DNA from: a virus
IMG/VR virus record: IMGVR_UViG_3300029448_000032
Coordinates: 1 to 60,124 of that record
Reading direction: 5' to 3' (one strand)
DNA length: 60,124 bases
In this document: one piece after another, positions 57,139 to 60,124 of the stretch
How the letters are laid out: each line of letters begins with the position of its first letter
Numbering within the stretch: position 1 is the stretch's first letter
Made by a program: the position numbers and the translations under genes
The notes under the pieces: generated by a model
What the model was told of the DNA's origin: nothing
Databases searched by the model: none
Seen by the model: the letters and a program-made list of their open reading frames with translations, nothing else

Positions 57139-60124
57139 ATGAACTTAAAGAAAATCATAAGGAAAGACGTTGACGGAAACTCTATGTCTTTCGAATTTGA
57201 TATACCCAAAGCTAATGTTCCTCCTGTAGATTCGATACCTAACTACGATCATCCAGGAGAACCAAAAGGTTCTGACACAGTTCCTGCTTGGTTAACTCCA
57301 GGAGAGAATATAGTTAATGCAGAAGCTTCTAGACTTCCCGGTAACCAACAAATAATAGATCAGATGAATAATCAAGGTCGAGCTATCCAAGCTCAGCAAG
57401 GAGGTAGTATACCTACTTATGCAGATGGAGGAGGCTTTATTGATATAGCAAGAACTGCTACAGACTACGCTCCATACGCGTTAGCTAGTATAGGATTACC
57501 TGCTTCATTAGCTGGTTTGTGGACTTCGTATAAGTCTAGGAATGCAGGTGGAATACCTAAGGGTTGGAAACCTATAGGCTGGAAACCTTATCCAGTTCAC
57601 CCGTTTCTATTAAGAAAATCCGAAGGTGGACCAGTGTATGCAGCAAAAGGAACTGAATCAGCTCCTGACACAAGTTGGGTTGATGGTATACTAGATGCTT
57701 TAAGATTTGTAGAATCCGGAGAAATTACTGATCCATCTAAGTTAATATCTTCTGCAGGTGCAGAAGGATTCTATCAAATTATGCCTGCTAACTTTGGAGA
57801 ACTAACTGAGAAAGACGATGCTGGCAATGTTACTAAAACTTACAAAGGTAAAGGAGCAGCTGGTTATGATACTCCTGTAATTTCAAGAGAGGACGCTTAC
57901 GATCCAGAAAAAGCTAGAGCATGGGCTAAAGCTTATCTTACTAATATGCAGTTGGCACATCCTGAATGGTCACCTTCTGATGTTTTAAGGGCTTATAATT
58001 GGGGCCCAGGAAACATGAAGAAGTTTATGAGGGAAGATGTTAGTTGGGATGAGGTACCTACTGAAGCTAAAGAATATACTGATAAAGTTTTTAAGCATTA
58101 CAAAAATTTAACTGGTGAAAACTTCTATGATACTACAAGTAATGCTCCTGAACTAGCAGGTTTACGTAATGCTATACCTGTTCCTGGTGAAACGGATATC
58201 CCTAGTGGCGATTTAAGCATGGCAGAGCTGATGATTCCAGACTATCCGGTAGATTCATCAGTAGAAATAGATGCAGATGGTCCTGGACAAAATTTAAAAA
58301 TCGGACCAGGAGGCGTACCTGATATGCCAATGAACTTTATGGGTTCAGCAAATCCTAGAAGAGGCTATGAGAGTGGTCAAGATTATATGAATACATTTGG
58401 ATTAATAGATCCTTTTAGTAGGCAAGTAAGTAAAATATATGATGGTGCTCCGTCTGTATCTGGAATGGATAGTTTATATCAAACCTATCCTAAAGAAATT
58501 CCTTGGGAAGAACATTTTGGTGTTAATCCTGTAGGATATCAAGATCCTGTGCAAGCAATGTATGGTATGGGAGAAGTAAACGTTCCTTCTTCTCCTTATG
58601 AAGGTACTTTGTTAGATCCTAATACAGTAATAGATGGTTATGAAGACTTAAAAACACAAGAACTATTAAATGCAGCTAGAAGCGGTGCCTTTGGTCCGTT
58701 CCCTGCTGCCTCAATAGATGGTGATGAGTTTGCTAAAGCCGCAGGAGCAGTAGGTTTACCTACAGATAATGATACATTAAATCAAATAGTTGATATGGTT
58801 AATCGTGAAAACATTAGCCCTCAAGAAGCTGCAGCAAAAATAAAAGAAATGTCTATAACGCCTTTAACTAATGCTATTCAAGGACCAGACACAGATCCTA
58901 ACGCTCCTGAGGTAAACCCTTCAAATTATTTATTTACTTCAGGTGCAGGTATTAATGTTCCTGGAGCAGGCGAAACTCCTATTCCAACTCTTGATGAAAT
59001 GTTTGATCTTGGAGATTATGATAAAATTCAAGAAGATATAAACAAAATACAATCATCAAACCAAATTGAACACGATACAAGAGTACCTACTTTAGACATG
59101 GAAAAATATGGGGATCTTTTAACTTCTCCTCCTTATACTGAAGGTTTTGAAGGTGTTCCTTTTACAGAACAGATGAGTCAGTTACATGAAGCTATAAAAG
59201 AAAAGTTTGAGAGTGCTGATAATACATCTAGTCTTCAAGCAATCCTAGATGGTGGTCCTAATGCTGACTCTGTAAATAATCAAGAACTTAAAGAGAGTAA
59301 AAAGAAAGCTGAAGAATTTAGAGCTGCTGAAGAGAAAGCTGCTGAACAAGTAGGAATGACTACTGAGTCACTAAGTCAAGATAGAGTAGATAAGTTATCA
59401 AAGCAATTTAGTGATATGGATTCTACTGAAGTTACAGAAGATACAACTACTGTTGAAAATAAATATAAAGAAGCTTATAAAGATGGACGTGGAACAGATC
59501 TTTATAAACAGCTTCCACCAGAAAACAAAGTTGCTGGGTTCTTTAAAGACTTATTAGGAGATATCTTTGACGTTAAAGAACTTAAGCGCGCAGCTGTTAT
59601 GTATCTAGGAGGTAGACTTTTAGGATATAGTCATGCATCTGCTGGTAATTTTGCTGTTAAGAATATGTTAACTCGTATGGATAATCAAGAAACAACAAGA
59701 GCAGCTAATATAAAAGAGTGGATGGGTTCATATAGTCCAAAAACTTTACAACTATATAAAGAAACTGGTGATCTATCTGTACTAGAACCAATTGGTGCTT
59801 CAGTATACAGACAAGGAGTATATCAGGACTGGTACGGAAGAGGAAAGAACGGACAACCTGTGAAAATAAGAGTTGAAAAAGTTCACGTAGGATCTGGTGA
59901 TAAGAAGCAAGTGAAGTGGTATGGTTCAGATGGAAAAGAATATAGAAAAGAAGACTTCAGTTTAGATGTAAGCGATTATCCTAAGAGTGATGAGTACTTA
60001 GATAAAAATACTAAATTCCAAGACCGTATGGAAGAACTAATTACTAAAATTAGAACATCTGATGGTAGAAGAGGCGAGAAAAAAGATGGTGGTTGGAATT
60101 ATGCTACAAATGTGAAACCACAAC
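57139..60124 (+). CDS. Internal virion protein with lytic transglycosylase domain (N-terminal 995 codons, continues at base 4)
   Basis: The frame is open from the ATG at 57139 (AAAGGAG upstream) to the end of the window and continues, through the repeat, to 609, giving about 1,164 residues. PAWLTPGENIVNAEASRLPG near 54-73 is a motif of phage tail and core proteins. FVESGEITDP near 190 with the glutamate (about E192), GFYQIMPANF, and LRAYNWGPGNMKKF near 285-300 form an SLT transglycosylase (about 185-320) that opens the peptidoglycan for DNA entry. The rest is Pro/Gly-rich linker and, from 650 on, acidic helices. Confidence 0.88.
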   Translation, partial: MNLKKIIRKDVDGNSMSFEFDIPKANVPPVDSIPNYDHPGEPKGSDTVPAWLTPGENIVNAEASRLPGNQQIIDQMNNQGRAIQAQQGGSIPTYADGGGFIDIARTATDYAPYALASIGLPASLAGLWTSYKSRNAGGIPKGWKPIGWKPYPVHPFLLRKSEGGPVYAAKGTESAPDTSWVDGILDALRFVESGEITDPSKLISSAGAEGFYQIMPANFGELTEKDDAGNVTKTYKGKGAAGYDTPVISREDAYDPEKARAWAKAYLTNMQLAHPEWSPSDVLRAYNWGPGNMKKFMREDVSWDEVPTEAKEYTDKVFKHYKNLTGENFYDTTSNAPELAGLRNAIPVPGETDIPSGDLSMAELMIPDYPVDSSVEIDADGPGQNLKIGPGGVPDMPMNFMGSANPRRGYESGQDYMNTFGLIDPFSRQVSKIYDGAPSVSGMDSLYQTYPKEIPWEEHFGVNPVGYQDPVQAMYGMGEVNVPSSPYEGTLLDPNTVIDGYEDLKTQELLNAARSGAFGPFPAASIDGDEFAKAAGAVGLPTDNDTLNQIVDMVNRENISPQEAAAKIKEMSITPLTNAIQGPDTDPNAPEVNPSNYLFTSGAGINVPGAGETPIPTLDEMFDLGDYDKIQEDINKIQSSNQIEHDTRVPTLDMEKYGDLLTSPPYTEGFEGVPFTEQMSQLHEAIKEKFESADNTSSLQAILDGGPNADSVNNQELKESKKKAEEFRAAEEKAAEQVGMTTESLSQDRVDKLSKQFSDMDSTEVTEDTTTVENKYKEAYKDGRGTDLYKQLPPENKVAGFFKDLLGDIFDVKELKRAAVMYLGGRLLGYSHASAGNFAVKNMLTRMDNQETTRAANIKEWMGSYSPKTLQLYKETGDLSVLEPIGASVYRQGVYQDWYGRGKNGQPVKIRVEKVHVGSGDKKQVKWYGSDGKEYRKEDFSLDVSDYPKSDEYLDKNTKFQDRMEELITKIRTSDGRRGEKKDGGWNYATNVKPQ
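60025..60124. repeat. Right copy of terminal direct repeat
   Basis: Same as 1-100 apart from base 60026 (G) versus base 2 (T). Codon 963 is CGT (Arg) here and CTT (Leu) at bases 1-3. Joining the copies gives a circle of about 60,024 bases. Confidence 0.9.

Noticed and set aside
1-60124. Lysogeny module, CRISPR array or insertion sequence
   Set aside because: No integrase, excisionase, repressor, transposase, regularly spaced repeat array or att-like duplication was found.

Overview
The window is the essentially complete, circularly closed genome of a lytic, T7-like podovirus of about 60,024 bp. Bases 1-100 repeat as bases 60025-60124 (one mismatch, at base 2), and the reading frame that runs off the right end (from 57139) re-enters in frame at base 4. 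The contig was therefore opened inside a structural gene. The genome is AT-rich. It has a single-subunit T7-type RNA polymerase, a family A DNA polymerase, a T7 gp4-like primase-helicase, tail tubular A/B-like proteins and very large internal virion proteins. I see no integrase, excisionase or repressor. Class II (B12-type) ribonucleotide reductase, ThyX, Hsp20, DUF6321 and a DUF1127 protein together suggest a marine proteobacterial host, most likely alphaproteobacterial. This host call is inference.

Layout. The control region is at about 25.4-26.45 kb. To its left everything is on the minus strand (25.4 down to 9.3 kb): a few early cassettes (a hypothetical gene, a NADAR gene and, at the edge, an extreme Ser/Thr/Pro gene), each with an AT-rich palindromic repeat upstream and a terminator downstream. 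Small genes, an SSB, a DUF932 gene and a nucleotide/replication block follow: a DUF1599-like protein, a clear T4 gp42-type dCMP hydroxymethylase, a MazG-like pyrophosphatase, PolA, a 5' exonuclease, RusA, primase-helicase, dCMP deaminase, a GIY-YIG protein and finally the RNA polymerase. To its right everything is on the plus strand (26.4 kb to the end and on through the junction to 9.2 kb): terminase, a lysis/ThyX cluster, small genes, portal, Hsp20, scaffold, capsid, tail adaptor, a cluster of fibre and receptor-type proteins, holin, ribonucleotide reductase, nozzle protein and the ejection proteins, one of which carries an intact staphylococcal-nuclease-type active site. The two arms converge on a bidirectional terminator at 9.23-9.28 kb.

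Regulation visible in the sequence. Four copies of an 18-bp element, consensus A(C/G)TGTCTCCTATTAGAGA, lie in front of the terminase arm, the post-thyX block, the reductase gene and (reversed) a short structured RNA; they are the best candidates for promoters of the phage polymerase. Three copies of a 9-4-9 AT-rich dyad stand before the three first leftward genes. Three near-identical GCGCGAT hairpins punctuate the leftward arm. Three high-GC, hairpin-rich non-coding stretches (20.87-21.12, 24.23-24.33 and 25.51-25.63 kb) look like structured RNAs.

Pathway view. MazG-like pyrophosphatase (possibly dCTP to dCMP), dCMP hydroxymethylase and the DUF1599 protein form one contiguous block, which suggests that the phage may replace or modify cytosine in its DNA. 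dCMP deaminase, ThyX and NrdJ supply dTMP and deoxynucleotides.
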